From NCBI GenBank assembly GCA_963727755.1, contig CAVSHN010000015.1:310001-374000 (forward strand): a stretch of DNA of 64,000 nucleotides, in the 5' to 3' direction. The notes under the pieces were generated by a model, which worked only from the letters and a program-made list of their open reading frames with translations, had not been told where the DNA came from and did not search any database. Below are positions 25,286 to 35,148 of the stretch, one piece after another (positions within the stretch are counted from its first letter, which is position 1; every line of letters begins with the position of its first letter). This DNA comes from DASYAN01 sp963727755 (GTDB lineage Bacteria > Chloroflexota > Ktedonobacteria > Ktedonobacterales > Ktedonobacteraceae). The position numbers and the translations under genes are program-made.

Positions 25286-28096
25286 ATGTTAACACCCTTT
25301 CAAAACCAAATCCTGATCACCAAATTCTATATACCTATTGTACCGAGTAGATTGATCTCGCGCCCTCGCTTGAATAACCTACTTGCAAAGAGCTTACAAT
25401 ATCCCCTTACTCTCATTTCCGCTTCTGCAGGTTTTGGTAAAACAACTTTACTCTCGACCTGGGTACAATCGCTACCAGCACACCACCCCTTAGTGGCTTG
25501 GGTCTCTCTAGACAAGGAGGATAATAATCCAACCCTGTTCTGGACCTACGTTCTGACCTCACTCAGTAAGCAAAAGCCTGAACTCTTCAGCCCATTGATC
25601 TCAGAAATCCAGTCATTGGCAGCTCCTCCTTCTCCCAAGTCTCTCCTGACAAGGCTTATCAACCTGCTAGCAAAGAGCAAGGACTACTTCCTGCTCATCC
25701 TAGATGACTTTCATGTGATTACCGAACAACAGTTGCACATTGACCTCTCTTTCCTGCTAGAATATCTTCCTCCCCAACTTCATATTATTATATCCACACG
25801 CACTGATCCTTTCTTGCCTCTTTCACAGCTGCGAGCATGTGGGCAAGTGCTAGAAGTGCGTACTGAGCAACTGCGTTGTACGGTTGAGGAAACCAAAACT
25901 TTCTTCCAAGAAGCGATGAACCTCCACTTGCCTGATAAGACAATCCAAGCAGTAACAGCTCGCACAGAGGGCTGGCTTGTGGGTTTGCATCTGCTAGCCC
26001 TTTCTCTACCAAATCAGGCTGATCCAACTTCCCTGCTCCAAGAAATCTCTGGGAGCCAGCGCTATATCTTGGACTATTTAACCGAGGTAGTGTTACGACA
26101 ACAGCCACAGGACCTACAAGCCTTTCTCCTCTCGACCTCTATTCTCAATCTCCTGAATGCCTCGCTCTGTGATGCAGTTATGCAGCAGTCTGGTAGCCAG
26201 CAGATGCTCCAACGACTCGAGCAGGCCAATTTATTTGTCGTCTCCCTCGATAACAATCGACAGTGGTATCGCTATCACCCACTCTTTGCCGAAGCTTTGC
26301 GTTCCCAGATGATGCGCATACAAAGTGATCTGGCACCCATGTTGCACTATCGTGCTAGTGTCTGGTATGCTCAAAATGGCCAGCTCACCGAGGCCCTTCT
26401 GCATGCATTCAATGCTCATCAGTGGGAATGGGCTGCCGACTTGATCGAGCGCCTCCCGATCACTGCTGATGCTAACAGGCAAGGTCGGCAAGAGTTAATC
26501 CCCCCCCGCCTCCTCTTGCTGCGAGAGTGGTTAGAGCAATTGCCAGCAAAGATCATGTATTCCCGACCAAGTCTCTGTTTTATCAGTGCCTTTATGTTAT
26601 GGGAAATTTGCCCATTTTCTCTACTGGATGGTTGGCTTGACATCGCCGAAGCAAAACTAACCGCTTCCCTCGCCTCCCAAGAGCACAAAGAGGCCTCATG
26701 CTCAATGTCTGATCCGAAGATTCAACAAGAACTGAAAGCTCAACTCGGACGGGTATTCATTCAGCGTGCCATGCTTCGGGCCCTGAGTGCAAATGGGCAG
26801 GCCGCTCTTGTGCTTTGTCAACAAGCTCTCCCTCTACTCTCAACTGACAATTTGGTGGCTCGGGCAATGGTAGCTTGGTGTCAGGTCTGGGCCTTTTATT
26901 ACTCAGTCAACGATGCAGTAGCCGCTATCGAAAGCGGACTGCAAGCAATATCGCTTGCCCACAAAGCAAAGCAGCCTAATCTTGCTGCCACTTGTGCATA
27001 CTCAGTTTCCTTATACATGATGGCTGCAGGACGGTTGCACGCGACATATGAGCTACTCCAGCAAGAGATACACCTCATAGCCCAGCCGGGAAAACTCGTA
27101 TCGCATTCCGAAAGCAAGATTATTAACATGCAAGCAGAAATCATGCGCGAGTGGAACCAACTGGATGCAGCACTTTCTATGGCAGAAGAGGCTATTATGC
27201 AGCATAAACAGACTGACTTAAGGGGGTCACTCACACTTTTAACCTGTGGGTATGCAATTCTATTACGTATCTACCTATCGCGAGGGGATTTGGATGCTGC
27301 ATGCGTTGTCCTCCAAGAGTTAGAAACCATCAGCACACGCATGAATGAGCCTATCTACATCTATCATTATTCCCTATTCACCATAGTCGATCAGGTCAGG
27401 CTCTGGCTAGCTTGTGGGAAACTGGACCAAGCCACGCGCTGGATGGAGAAATTGGAGCTAAGAGAGTGGCATAGCTCTCCATTTGCGAGGGAACGGGAAG
27501 ACGTAGCATGTATACGTATCCTCTTAGCAAAGAATTCGCCTGATCTCGCCTTACAGCGACTAGAAGCCGTACTTCAGAGAACAATTGCTGGTCAACGCTG
27601 GGCCCACGTGATTGAGGCTCGACTCTTGCAAGCCATTGCCCATCAGATGCGTCAACAGCAGACAGAGGCTCTTAACGCACTTTCGGAAGCTATCCGTCTG
27701 GGTGAGCCAGAGGGCTATATCCGCAGCTTCTTGGAAGAAGGAGCCATAGTAGAAACTCTGCTCCATCGGCTACGCAAGCGCGAACGCCGAAATGGGCCCA
27801 CGCCCTATCTCGACACATTGCTCACGACTTTCCAACAAGACAGGATTGCGTGTACACAAATGAAAGTGTCTACCAAGATGCTGTCACTTCTGGAGCCCTT
27901 GAGTGAGCGAGAACTGCAAGTTCTATATTTGATAGCGCGGGGTGCCTCTAACGCGGAGATAGCACAAGAGCTGGAGATCACTATTAGTACTGTCAAACGT
28001 CATGTAAACCACATCTTCTCGAAATTAGATGTGCTCAACCGGGTCCAAGCTGTCAGGCAGGCGCGAGAGCTTGGCTTGCTCGCTGAGGAAAGCTAG
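25286..28096 (+). CDS. MalT-type LuxR transcriptional regulator (copy 3)
   Basis: Third member of the family, 936 residues. P-loop SASAGFGKTTLLSTWVQ (about 47-63), Walker B FLLILDDFHVI, sensor STRTDPFLPLSQLRA, then a TPR-like solenoid with shared blocks (DSYLTEVVL-type winged helix; WMEKLELREWHSSPFARERE) and a C-terminal LuxR domain (LSERELQVLYLIARGASN, ISTVKRHVNHIFSKLDV). It is more diverged from copies 1 and 2 than they are from each other and has lower GC in synonymous positions by eye. It stands alone, 7.7 kb from copy 2, and divergent from the truncated hemoglobin. Its target genes are unknown; amt lies downstream. Confidence 0.92.
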   Translation: MLTPFQNQILITKFYIPIVPSRLISRPRLNNLLAKSLQYPLTLISASAGFGKTTLLSTWVQSLPAHHPLVAWVSLDKEDNNPTLFWTYVLTSLSKQKPELFSPLISEIQSLAAPPSPKSLLTRLINLLAKSKDYFLLILDDFHVITEQQLHIDLSFLLEYLPPQLHIIISTRTDPFLPLSQLRACGQVLEVRTEQLRCTVEETKTFFQEAMNLHLPDKTIQAVTARTEGWLVGLHLLALSLPNQADPTSLLQEISGSQRYILDYLTEVVLRQQPQDLQAFLLSTSILNLLNASLCDAVMQQSGSQQMLQRLEQANLFVVSLDNNRQWYRYHPLFAEALRSQMMRIQSDLAPMLHYRASVWYAQNGQLTEALLHAFNAHQWEWAADLIERLPITADANRQGRQELIPPRLLLLREWLEQLPAKIMYSRPSLCFISAFMLWEICPFSLLDGWLDIAEAKLTASLASQEHKEASCSMSDPKIQQELKAQLGRVFIQRAMLRALSANGQAALVLCQQALPLLSTDNLVARAMVAWCQVWAFYYSVNDAVAAIESGLQAISLAHKAKQPNLAATCAYSVSLYMMAAGRLHATYELLQQEIHLIAQPGKLVSHSESKIINMQAEIMREWNQLDAALSMAEEAIMQHKQTDLRGSLTLLTCGYAILLRIYLSRGDLDAACVVLQELETISTRMNEPIYIYHYSLFTIVDQVRLWLACGKLDQATRWMEKLELREWHSSPFAREREDVACIRILLAKNSPDLALQRLEAVLQRTIAGQRWAHVIEARLLQAIAHQMRQQQTEALNALSEAIRLGEPEGYIRSFLEEGAIVETLLHRLRKRERRNGPTPYLDTLLTTFQQDRIACTQMKVSTKMLSLLEPLSERELQVLYLIARGASNAEIAQELEITISTVKRHVNHIFSKLDVLNRVQAVRQARELGLLAEES

Positions 28097-28533
28097 CTGC
28101 TCAGTCCTAAGAAACAATCGAGATGATGGAGGGACTGGCTTGAGAAGTGGTTTCCTGCCACTTTGCACACAGTCTCTAAAAAACGTCACACGCGTTCCGG
28201 AGTGAGTGTATCCTCAACAGATAACTAGATGCTAGTATGATATTTTCTCTCGCATTTGTGCAACATATACAAATTATGCTGTTGTACTTCTGACAATTTA
28301 GCCGTTCTTATCTGACGTATGAGTTGTTTACAATATTGCTGATTAGTAATTTTCTCCAAAAATTTGTAAGAGTGTGAACGCAGGGACAGCAACATTAAGT
28401 GGTGGAGATACCCTGATTTGTGCTCAAAGTGGCCGAGGTTTTGAGCGCATTCACCAGATAGTGTAGCTCTGCCTGGACGCATATCCTCTTGCAAGCTTTC
28501 ACCAAGGATACCCCGCAAAGGAGTACGTACGGG
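28097..28533. other. Intergenic upstream of amt
   Basis: About 440 bp. There is a weak inverted repeat near 28145-28160 (AAGTGG/CCACTT) after the LuxR stop. No open frame here looks real. Confidence 0.4.
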
Positions 28534-29901
28534 ATGACGACAGTAGAAACTACACAGAAGCCTATCGAAGCAAAGCCTGCCTATCGTACATTTATTATTT
28601 ATGCCATCATCTTATTAGTAATTGGTGTAGCAGTCGGTTATGTTGCCAAGTATTTCGCAGGTGCATCAGCAGCAGCACTCAATGCCAAGATCGTGATCAA
28701 TTCGGGCGATACAGCCTGGGTCTTAACATCTGCGGCACTGGTCATGCTGATGACTCCGGCCGTCGGCTTTTTCTATGGGGGCATGGTGGCTAGTAAGAAT
28801 GTCGTAAGCGTGATTAAACAGTCGCTGCTCATTCTAGCTATTATCAGCATTCAATGGATCCTAGTAGGATACAGTCTGGTCTTTGGCACAGACTTTCATG
28901 GTATCATCGGGGGACTGAACTTCTTTGGGTTGCGGGGAGTCGGCTATGCACCTAACGGCGATTATGCTGCGACAATTCCCCAGCTCGCCTTCATGATCTT
29001 CCAGGCCATGTTCGCAATTATCTCTCCAGCTTTGATTATCGGATCATTTGCGGAACGTATTCGTTTTCGTACGCTGGTGCTCTTTGTTATCTTATGGTCA
29101 ACGCTAGTCTATGATCCAATTGCCCACTGGGTCTGGGGACATGGTGGATGGCTCGCTAAGCTGGGGGCACTCGATTTTGCTGGTGGCACTGTGGTGCATA
29201 TCAGTGCTGGTTTTGCCGCATTGGCTGTTGCGATCGTGATAGGCAAGCGTCGCAGCTTCCAGCGGGGAGAACCAAACATTGCCAACAATGTGCCCTTTAT
29301 CTTGCTAGGTACGGGTCTCCTCTGGTTTGGTTGGTTCGGCTTTAATGCTGGCAGCGCTCTGGCGGCCTCACCGCTTGCAGTCAATGCCTTTGTTGTCACC
29401 AATACAGCTGCGGCTGCTGCCGCCTTGGTCTGGCTGATCTTGAGTTGGGCCGAAAATAAGAAACCCAGCGCGGTCGCCACAGCAACGGGGGCTGTGTGTG
29501 GTCTAGTAGCTATTACGCCTGCGAGCGGCTTCGTCGGTCCTATGTCAAGCATTGCCATTGGTATCATTGCAGGCCTCGTGACATATCTGATGGTACACTT
29601 GCGTAGTAAGCGCATACAGATTGATGATACACTTGATGTCTGGGCGGCCCATGGTATGGGCGGTGTTGCAGGTGCCTTACTGACAGGCGTCTTCGCGGAA
29701 AAGGCCATCAATAGTGCAGGTAATAATGGCCTGCTTTTCGGCAATCCGGGCCAGTTGGGCATAGAGGCCGTGAGTGTGCTGGTGACCTTGACATACGCCT
29801 TTGTCATGACTTTCGTTCTGCTCAAAATGCTGGCTCCGTTTGGCTTACGTGTGTCTGCTCAAGAAGAAGAAGAAGGGTCTGGATCTCTCCTCTCACGGTG
29901 A
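28534..29901 (+). CDS. amt: Ammonium transporter
   Basis: This Amt/Mep/Rh family channel moves ammonium/ammonia across the inner membrane. The 455 residues contain an N-terminal helix (about 16-38), then the 11-helix core starting TAWVLTSAALVMLMTPAVGF (shortened) with FFYGGMVASKN. The twin pore histidines are in GGTVVHISAGFAAL and DDTLDVWAAHGMGGVAGAL. The C-terminal tail ends in an acidic run and GSGSLLSR. I set the start at ATG 28534 because AAAGGAG lies 10 nt upstream. No glnB/glnK gene follows, unlike the common amt-glnK pair. Confidence 0.92.
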   Translation: MTTVETTQKPIEAKPAYRTFIIYAIILLVIGVAVGYVAKYFAGASAAALNAKIVINSGDTAWVLTSAALVMLMTPAVGFFYGGMVASKNVVSVIKQSLLILAIISIQWILVGYSLVFGTDFHGIIGGLNFFGLRGVGYAPNGDYAATIPQLAFMIFQAMFAIISPALIIGSFAERIRFRTLVLFVILWSTLVYDPIAHWVWGHGGWLAKLGALDFAGGTVVHISAGFAALAVAIVIGKRRSFQRGEPNIANNVPFILLGTGLLWFGWFGFNAGSALAASPLAVNAFVVTNTAAAAAALVWLILSWAENKKPSAVATATGAVCGLVAITPASGFVGPMSSIAIGIIAGLVTYLMVHLRSKRIQIDDTLDVWAAHGMGGVAGALLTGVFAEKAINSAGNNGLLFGNPGQLGIEAVSVLVTLTYAFVMTFVLLKMLAPFGLRVSAQEEEEGSGSLLSR

Positions 29902-30481
29902 AGAGGGTTATTGTCTAGCCACTACTCTGGTCGTGCTTGACGAATCTCGCCAAACTGGGACTCTTGCAGGCGGAGGAACGCATTGCACAACTGGAAGCGG
30001 GAGTTGCCGAGTTACGCCTGCGGACTGCAAACCGCAAACCGTGTGGAATGGGCACCCTTGCTCGTGGAAAACGGCGCGTCAGGCCAGCAATTGCAGGTGG
30101 CATTGGCGCAAGGCAAGAAGTCGGAATAGCAACAGCAAACCACCAGCAACGGTCAGACTAACGGCAAATCTGCTACCCGGCGATGATCTCAGCTGATCGA
30201 CACACAGGGCCCTGGCTATCTAAGTCGGGGTCCTAGTTTTTTTCCTGTTGGTGTTGACTACGCTGGGGTATCAGAAGCTGTGGGGCGGCTAGCCCCTGTA
30301 GAGTATCACGCCACAGTATATCAGTCAGGTCACCGTCATCCTCTTGTTGCCTGAGCCGCGAGATCATTGCCAACTGTCCCTCTTTCCCACTTGCCTATCA
30401 GCTTGCGACAATCTAAACTAGTCATAGCATGCTTTTTGAGATTATTGTTTGCAAGATATTCTTTGTGAGGAAAATAAGCTG
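29902..30481. other. Region after amt without a secure gene; terminator at 30205-30244
   Basis: A GTG/ATG-poor frame at 29937-30161 (74 codons, with a short AEERIAQLEAGVAELRL coiled stretch) may be a gene relic; I find no family. AGGGCCC and GGGGTCCT (30205-30234) pair and are followed by seven T, a likely terminator for the amt transcript. Confidence 0.45.
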
Positions 30482-30944
30482 ATGGATAATCGCAGACCAA
30501 GCAAGAAACGCTCTGTCGAGGCCGATCGCTCTGCCGAGCACGTTCACCCCATTGAGCGTCCTACCAGAAGAACGCTGTCTTATCAGCAAATCTACCAGAG
30601 TGGCATTGATCACAGGCTGATGCCACAACACATCCAAGAACTCCTGCAACGGGCAGCCGATCAAGGCAACCGCTTTGTAGGTGGATCAGTCGCACGGCAG
30701 CGCAGAGACATCCACAGGTTTGGCAACTTCTCATGGCGGGCCAGCGCGGGATGTTGATCTCATGGAAGGTTTTCAGCTTCATCTGCAACAACAAGAAACG
30801 CAACAGAGGCAACAGCAAGAAGCTCTGCTCAGGCAACAAGAAGAAGTGCCCGTTGCCCATCACCCTAATGAGCAGAGCATGTTACAAAACCTGCAAGAGG
30901 AAACTTTTTTGATCGAGGACTATCTCACCGATCCAGAATGCTAG
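30482..30944 (+). pseudogene. Hypothetical protein fragments in two frames
   Basis: A frame from ATG 30482 encodes MDNRRPSKKRSVEAD and a basic, polar stretch to about 30690. A second frame continues to 30944 with a Gln-rich coil (LQQQETQQRQQQEALLRQQ). The two and the frame that begins before 31060 look like parts of one original gene broken by two indels: all are polar, repeat-like and abut each other. No homology is recognised. Confidence 0.35.
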
Positions 30945-31059
30945 CAGTGAGTCTAATCAGAGCAGTCGATCAGTCGTCCTAGGCCACAAGAGGAAGCATG
31001 AAGAGGCTCCTGGGGCGCACTTAGTCGAACGATCAGCGCAAGAGGACCCCACTTGCGCT

Positions 31060-31662
31060 GTGAACGATTTGCTAGCAGAGCAGGCCATGACCTCTTGCTC
31101 ACCAACAACAGATCGACCCTCCCAAGAGGCAGTCGATGTGGGGCCGAGTGGTCAGGATGAGCAAACGATTGCAGAGTATACGAACAAACTGATTGCGCAT
31201 GTCCAGCGGAGATGGGATAATCCTGGCACAACATCCCGCATAGGATGTCCTATCACACCTAATAACTATCCCTTGATAATAGCTCATCTCAGAACTTTGT
31301 CATTGGATGATGATCTGCATGAAAAAGCAAAAAAAGTAGCTTCTTCTGCTGCTTTACGCGCCAATTATTATGCAAAGCCGGGAAAAAAGCAAAAAAAGAA
31401 AGAGCATAATGCAATTTATTATGCAAAGCCGGGGAAAAAGCAAAAAAGGGCAGAGTATAAGGCAAAGCCGGAAAGTAAGCAAAAAAGAGCAGAGTATAAT
31501 GCAAGGCCGGGAAATAAGCAAAAAAGGGCAGAGTATAAGGCAACTTATTCTGCAAAGCCGGAAAATAAGCAAAAAAGGGCAGCCTATCAAAAAGCTTATT
31601 ATGAAAGGAAAAAGAAAGAGGAAGAGCAAAAAAGCACGCAAGAGCCATATCAAAACCAATAA
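31060..31662 (+). CDS. Repeat-rich basic protein (KPxxKQKRAEY repeats)
   Basis: Of the 200 residues, the C-terminal half consists of five imperfect copies of a 13-17-residue unit, AKPGKKQKRAEYKA with spacers of YY or nothing, ending in YYERKKKEEEQK. The DNA unit is about 39-51 bp. The protein is strongly basic there and could bind nucleic acid, but there is no known domain. The GTG start at 31060 is only the first possible one, and the frame is open further upstream to about 30943 without a stop, so the protein may be longer or be the end of the broken gene at 30482. Confidence 0.45.
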   Translation: MNDLLAEQAMTSCSPTTDRPSQEAVDVGPSGQDEQTIAEYTNKLIAHVQRRWDNPGTTSRIGCPITPNNYPLIIAHLRTLSLDDDLHEKAKKVASSAALRANYYAKPGKKQKKKEHNAIYYAKPGKKQKRAEYKAKPESKQKRAEYNARPGNKQKRAEYKATYSAKPENKQKRAAYQKAYYERKKKEEEQKSTQEPYQNQ

Positions 31663-32036
31663 CTCACGGTTCGCTCATTTTTTTATCAAATCCGCTTGCG
31701 AAGCCGAATGCCATTGATGAGTATTCGCAATTTTCACACGAACAAACTGGCTTGTGCGTTGGCTTCACAAGGAACTAGCGAACGGAGAGCAATAACTTCT
31801 CTGACTATCACTTCATCCCCCTGAACCATGTCTTCTTTACCTCTACCGATGGGCTAAGGAGTATTTTCATTGGCTGGCTGGCATCCCATTACGCATTGAC
31901 ATCTAGGAGCTAGCCCTCGTGCTCATCATCGCCACACCTCACCGCAACGACAGCCCCGCACTGACCCGGGTACAGCCAAGCGAGCGAGGTTTGCAGGCTA
32001 GCACATAGAGCAACTATCCCTTAATCTGAGCCTATT
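31663..32036. other. Decayed intergenic stretch
   Basis: About 370 bp with frequent stops in all frames. I see nothing recognisable. Confidence 0.4.
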
Positions 32037-32506
32037 GTGGTAAATCGTGTCACAATCGATGATATTGAAAGACCTCACATCATCTCTCTATCGCTTGATG
32101 CATCCAATGAGACTCTACGCCGTGCTCTGGATCAATACCTTGAAGACCATTGGCAATCGAAAGATGATTGGATCGCAGTGGGAACCCATGGAGCCAACAT
32201 CACCATTGGCTTCCCAGTGTTTTTCTGACGGTAGGGTACGATGTACCATATAATTGTTGTTATACATTCACGCTCAGATCGCAGAGACCATATTTACCAA
32301 TCAGCTCTCAGGCTGCTTTAAGCCGTCTGGTCAGAGAGAGCAGACGTTACCGATTTATGCAGCACCAAATCGAGATATACACTAGAACAGCATCAATAAC
32401 CAATGCAGACATAGCACAAATGCATATTACGGCTATGCAAGGCTTTATTGATGATTTATCTCGGCTGCTACTTGAAGATATGCAACGGAGGCAAGGCAAA
32501 GCATGA
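32037..32506 (+). pseudogene. Hypothetical protein, frameshifted
   Basis: A GTG-started frame (VNRVTIDDIERPHIISLSLD ... ITIGFPVFF; shortened) stops at 32228. The next frame picks up with LTVGYDVPYNCCYTF and runs to 32506 with helices at the end (ALSRLVRESRRYRF; FIDDLSRLLLEDMQRR). The shift lies in a run of five T near 32221. The total, about 156 residues, has no recognised family. Its stop overlaps the start of the next small gene (ATGA), suggesting translational coupling. Confidence 0.4.
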
Positions 32507-32646
32507 CCACAGCACTCTATACCTTCATCGCGCTACTTACGCTTATCATTATCATTATCATTGCTATCATCTCAATCTACACAAGCAGAAGGAGCGGTAA
32601 GACATCGCAATTGGACAATGAGCTATTCGAGAAGGAGAAAGAATGA
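32503..32646 (+). CDS. Small single-pass membrane peptide
   Basis: Forty-seven residues: MTTALYTF, a pure isoleucine/leucine helix (about 8-27) and a charged tail (TSRRSGKTSQ ... EKEKE). It starts by ATGA overlap with the preceding frame. Its function is unknown. The coupling and clear helix make it plausible although it lies in a decayed region. Confidence 0.4.
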   Translation: MTTALYTFIALLTLIIIIIIAIISIYTSRRSGKTSQLDNELFEKEKE

Positions 32647-33227
32647 GCGCTTCGCCACGGTGCAAGCCTTTGCCACAGCTCTGGAGCAGGCTAGTCAGCC
32701 GGGACAGAGCCAACCGCCTGCACCCACCGTGACGGCACCAAGTTCGCCCTTGCCACCAACAGTTCTCGCCACACCATTATATCCACCGGTCGCACAACCG
32801 ATGATGCCTCCAAATGTCTGGTCTCCGTTGGGGCAAACCAGCCAGCCAGCACAGCATCAGCCGTCACAGTCTCTACCAGTAACATCTCCACCAAGTCAGC
32901 CATTCTTATCGGGAGGCATCATCACACCGTATAATCTCGCTGCTTCTCAGCGCACTCCAAATTACCCATTCCAGAATGTCAGGCGTGCAACGAACAAGCC
33001 GTTATTCTCGCCGAGCAGTGATAGCAGCGGGTCTCGCAGGATTGACTCTTGTGGGTGGTGGAAGTGCTTGGTTTGTATTATCGCATCGCTTTTCCCCTCC
33101 CATAGGAACCACACTCTACACCTACCGCGGGCATTCAAATTCAGTGCTTGCAGTAGCGTGGTCACCGGATGGGAAGCGCATTGCCTCCGGCTATGGCAAG
33201 GCAGTGCGGGTGTGGACAGCATCATAA
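32632..33227 (+). pseudogene. Remnant of a Ser/Thr kinase-WD40 protein
   Basis: The frame contains ERFATVQAFATALEQASQ, which is the usual end of a PknB-type kinase domain. A Pro/Gln-rich linker (about 32695-32960) follows. In the next frame come a basic stretch and membrane helix (SRRAVIAAGLAGLTLVGGG) and then one WD40-like unit (TYRGHSNSVLAVAWSPDG, SGYGKAVRVW). This is the order of membrane kinase-WD40 fusions. The kinase core upstream and further WD40 units downstream are missing, and a frameshift lies near 32980. It is clearly a relic. Confidence 0.6.
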
Positions 33228-33590
33228 CCAAAGTGGCACCGCAGTGTGCACAGCATGCACAACGCCAAGCAAAAGCTAAGCTATGCTGGCATAGCTATTA
33301 TCGTTAATACCTGATATATTCATCATAAACAACATAACCCTTACATCAACTCAACAGACCTCACGCCTCCAACAACGAAATCTTCACCTCATAGCTAGCA
33401 CTACCACCTGTCGATACAGCCACAATCTGGCTATGAAGATCAATAATCGGGGATCGAGTAGCAATCGAGCAGAAACTGTATTCAGGGACAAGAAGTAATA
33501 AGGGTAAAAGAGTCTTCACTCTCATTTTGACTCAGTGGACAGCTGAAGTGCAAAAATGCCAGCCCATACCAGGAGCTGGCATTGTGGTGT
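33228..33590. other. Intergenic; one doubtful small ORF and a terminator
   Basis: A minus-strand frame at 33361-33525 (54 residues, MRVKTLLPLLLLVPEYSF, then a beta-like part ending SYEVKISLLEA) has a signal-like start but no ribosome site. It may be the tail of a lost gene. The hairpin GCCAGC/GCTGGC at 33559-33581 followed on the minus strand by TTTTT would end the gene at 33591-33891. Confidence 0.4.
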
Positions 33591-33891
33591 CTAGGGTGTG
33601 TTCTTCTTCTTGCATATCTTTTTGATGCACATGATGATAAAATCAACAAAAAGTACCCAGCAAAGAAAGCCAACGAAAAACACGCCCCACTGCCAATAGT
33701 CACCCGAATCCAATTCCTGCTATCAAACAAGCAAGCAGAAAACCTATCCAAACAAAGATATTAACGGGAACTGGTGTGCTACCTGAATAACCACCAGCTG
33801 AGCAGCCACTTCCTGAAAAACCCCCACCATGACCACCACAACCTCCACCATGGCCACCACCACTGCAGCTACCTCCGCCGCCTCCGTGCAT
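33591..33891 (-). pseudogene. Small Gly/Cys-rich membrane peptide (MHGG family), frameshifted
   Basis: From ATG 33891 (AAAGGAG ribosome site) the frame reads MHGGGGGSCSGGGHGGGCGG, more Gly/Ser/Cys, and a membrane helix (VNIFVWIGFLLACLIAGIGFG), stopping at 33700. If one base is skipped near 33702, the frame continues DYWQWGVFFVGFLCWVLF and ends IMCIKKICKKKNTP at 33591. This aligns with the tail of the intact relative at 34139-34300 (ITMCANFIRERKKKNEP). The intact form would have about 99 residues with two helices. The short form alone (63 residues) might still be made. Function unknown. Confidence 0.5.
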
Positions 33892-34138
33892 AGTTATCTC
33901 CTTTCTATCCCTATCAGAAGGGATAATCATCCAAACTGCCTAACGGGTCAAAAGTATCGCTACCTCTGCTTTCATTGCTAGTAGCAGTCTCTTGGGAATT
34001 AATGTACTAAGCAGGCACTTTGCTTGCATGAAGTAATATGACAGAAAGAGAGTAGTTTGTCTATGAAGATAATACTATAAGTGCTAGGGATATTGCAAGG
34101 TTGCTTCCTGAAGCAGCCATATGAGCTGCTCAAGTTGT

Positions 34139-34300
34139 CTAGGGTTCGTTCTTCTTCTTACGTTCTCTAATGAAATTAGCACACATAGTTATGAGCAAAA
34201 TAACAGCAATAGCGAAAATCCACCAAAAGCCCGTTGCAAATCCCATTATCAAGAAATTAAGTATAGTTTCACAAACACCTGAGCAGCTGCCTCCGTGCAT
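34139..34300 (-). CDS. Small membrane peptide (MHGG family)
   Basis: Fifty-three residues: MHGGSCSGVCETIL, a membrane segment (FLIMGFATGFWWIFAIAVIL) and a basic tail (FIRERKKKNEP). The start and its surroundings (GGAGATAACT, then ATGCACGGAGG) are shared with the gene at 33591-33891, which shows that the two arose by duplication. Cysteines near the N-terminus could bind metal or be lipid-modified, though no lipobox is present. Not in a family I know. Confidence 0.55.
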   Translation of the reverse strand: MHGGSCSGVCETILNFLIMGFATGFWWIFAIAVILLITMCANFIRERKKKNEP

Positions 34301-34596
34301 AAGTTATCTCCTTTTCTCAATCTCTTTGAGCAACATATTCCTCGGTGTTTCAGTCTGCCTTATTGATCGAAAACAGAAATGAATAGCTGAGCCTACTTAA
34401 CTGCCTATTGATCACCTCACTCAATCCTACCACACATTCCCAGCAAATACCAGCCAAAGACCTTTGGCAACGTCATCTCCCCTTGACACAGCAGCAACCT
34501 TTGTTATATAATAAGTAAAAGTGGATATCGTCATTTTAACAATCTTCTTATACATCTCGTAGACAAAGTAACTTTCGTAAAGTAGGTTTCAATAGT

Positions 34597-35040
34597 CACA
34601 ATCTCGTAGAGAGCATAAGGCAGAGTAAACAAGTGTTACAAGTATCACAATCGTTACATTAGTCACAATCTCGTAGAGAGCATAAGGCAGAGTAAACAAG
34701 TGTTACAAGTATCACAATCGTTACATTAGTCACAATCTCGTAGAGAGCATAAGGCAGAGTAAACAAGTGTTACAAGTATCACAATCGTTACATTAGTCAC
34801 AATCTCGTAGAGAGCATAAGGCAGAGTAAACAAGTGTTACAAGTATCACAATCGTTACATTAGTCACAATCTCGTAGAGAGCATAAGGCAGAGTAAACAA
34901 GTGTTACAAGTATCACAATCGTTACATTAGTCACAATCTCATAGAGAGCATAAGGCAGAGTAAACAAGTGTTACAAGTATCACAATCGTTACATTAGTCA
35001 CAATCTCGTATATGGCATAAAGCATAGTAACAAGAGTCTC
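34597..35040. repeat. 67-bp tandem repeat array upstream of the ATP synthase operon
   Basis: Units start at 34597, 34664, 34731, 34798, 34865 and 34932 with exact 67-bp spacing and nearly no differences; a diverged seventh starts at 34999. Each holds CACAATCTCGTAGAGAGCA, GTGTTACAAGTATCACAATC and GTTACATTAGT. The motif TCACAATC occurs twice per unit and again at 35240-35265 near the atpI promoter. There is no open frame through the array and no spacer between the units, so it is not CRISPR. It may be a regulator-binding array. Confidence 0.9.
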
Positions 35041-35123
35041 AAGTGTTCCATTGGTCACATTCTCACGCAGCGCCCTTTCTGTGGGGTGAGGCATCGCCTT
35101 ATTTGCAATTTATTGCCTGAAAT

Positions 35124-35148
35124 GTAGGGGCCCAATTCATTGCGCCCG
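35124..35148. repeat. Short palindromic element B, copy 1
   Basis: GTAGGGGCCCAATTCATTGC followed by GCCCG. It forms a hairpin of GGGC..CAAT and ATTG..GCCC. Further copies are at 36572-36596, 36911-36934 and 37068-37092. It is followed by a partial echo, TATTGCGCCAATTCC. Confidence 0.8.

Noticed and set aside
29109..29825. Long minus-strand frame of 238 codons
   Set aside because: It lies fully opposite amt and is an antisense shadow of its GC-rich helices.
29937..30161. IS66-like transposase fragment
   Set aside because: The short coiled stretch AQLEAGVAELRL resembles many coiled coils; the NSSKPPS signature is missing in all frames.
34597..35000. CRISPR array
   Set aside because: The 67-bp units follow each other without variable spacers, and no cas gene is present.
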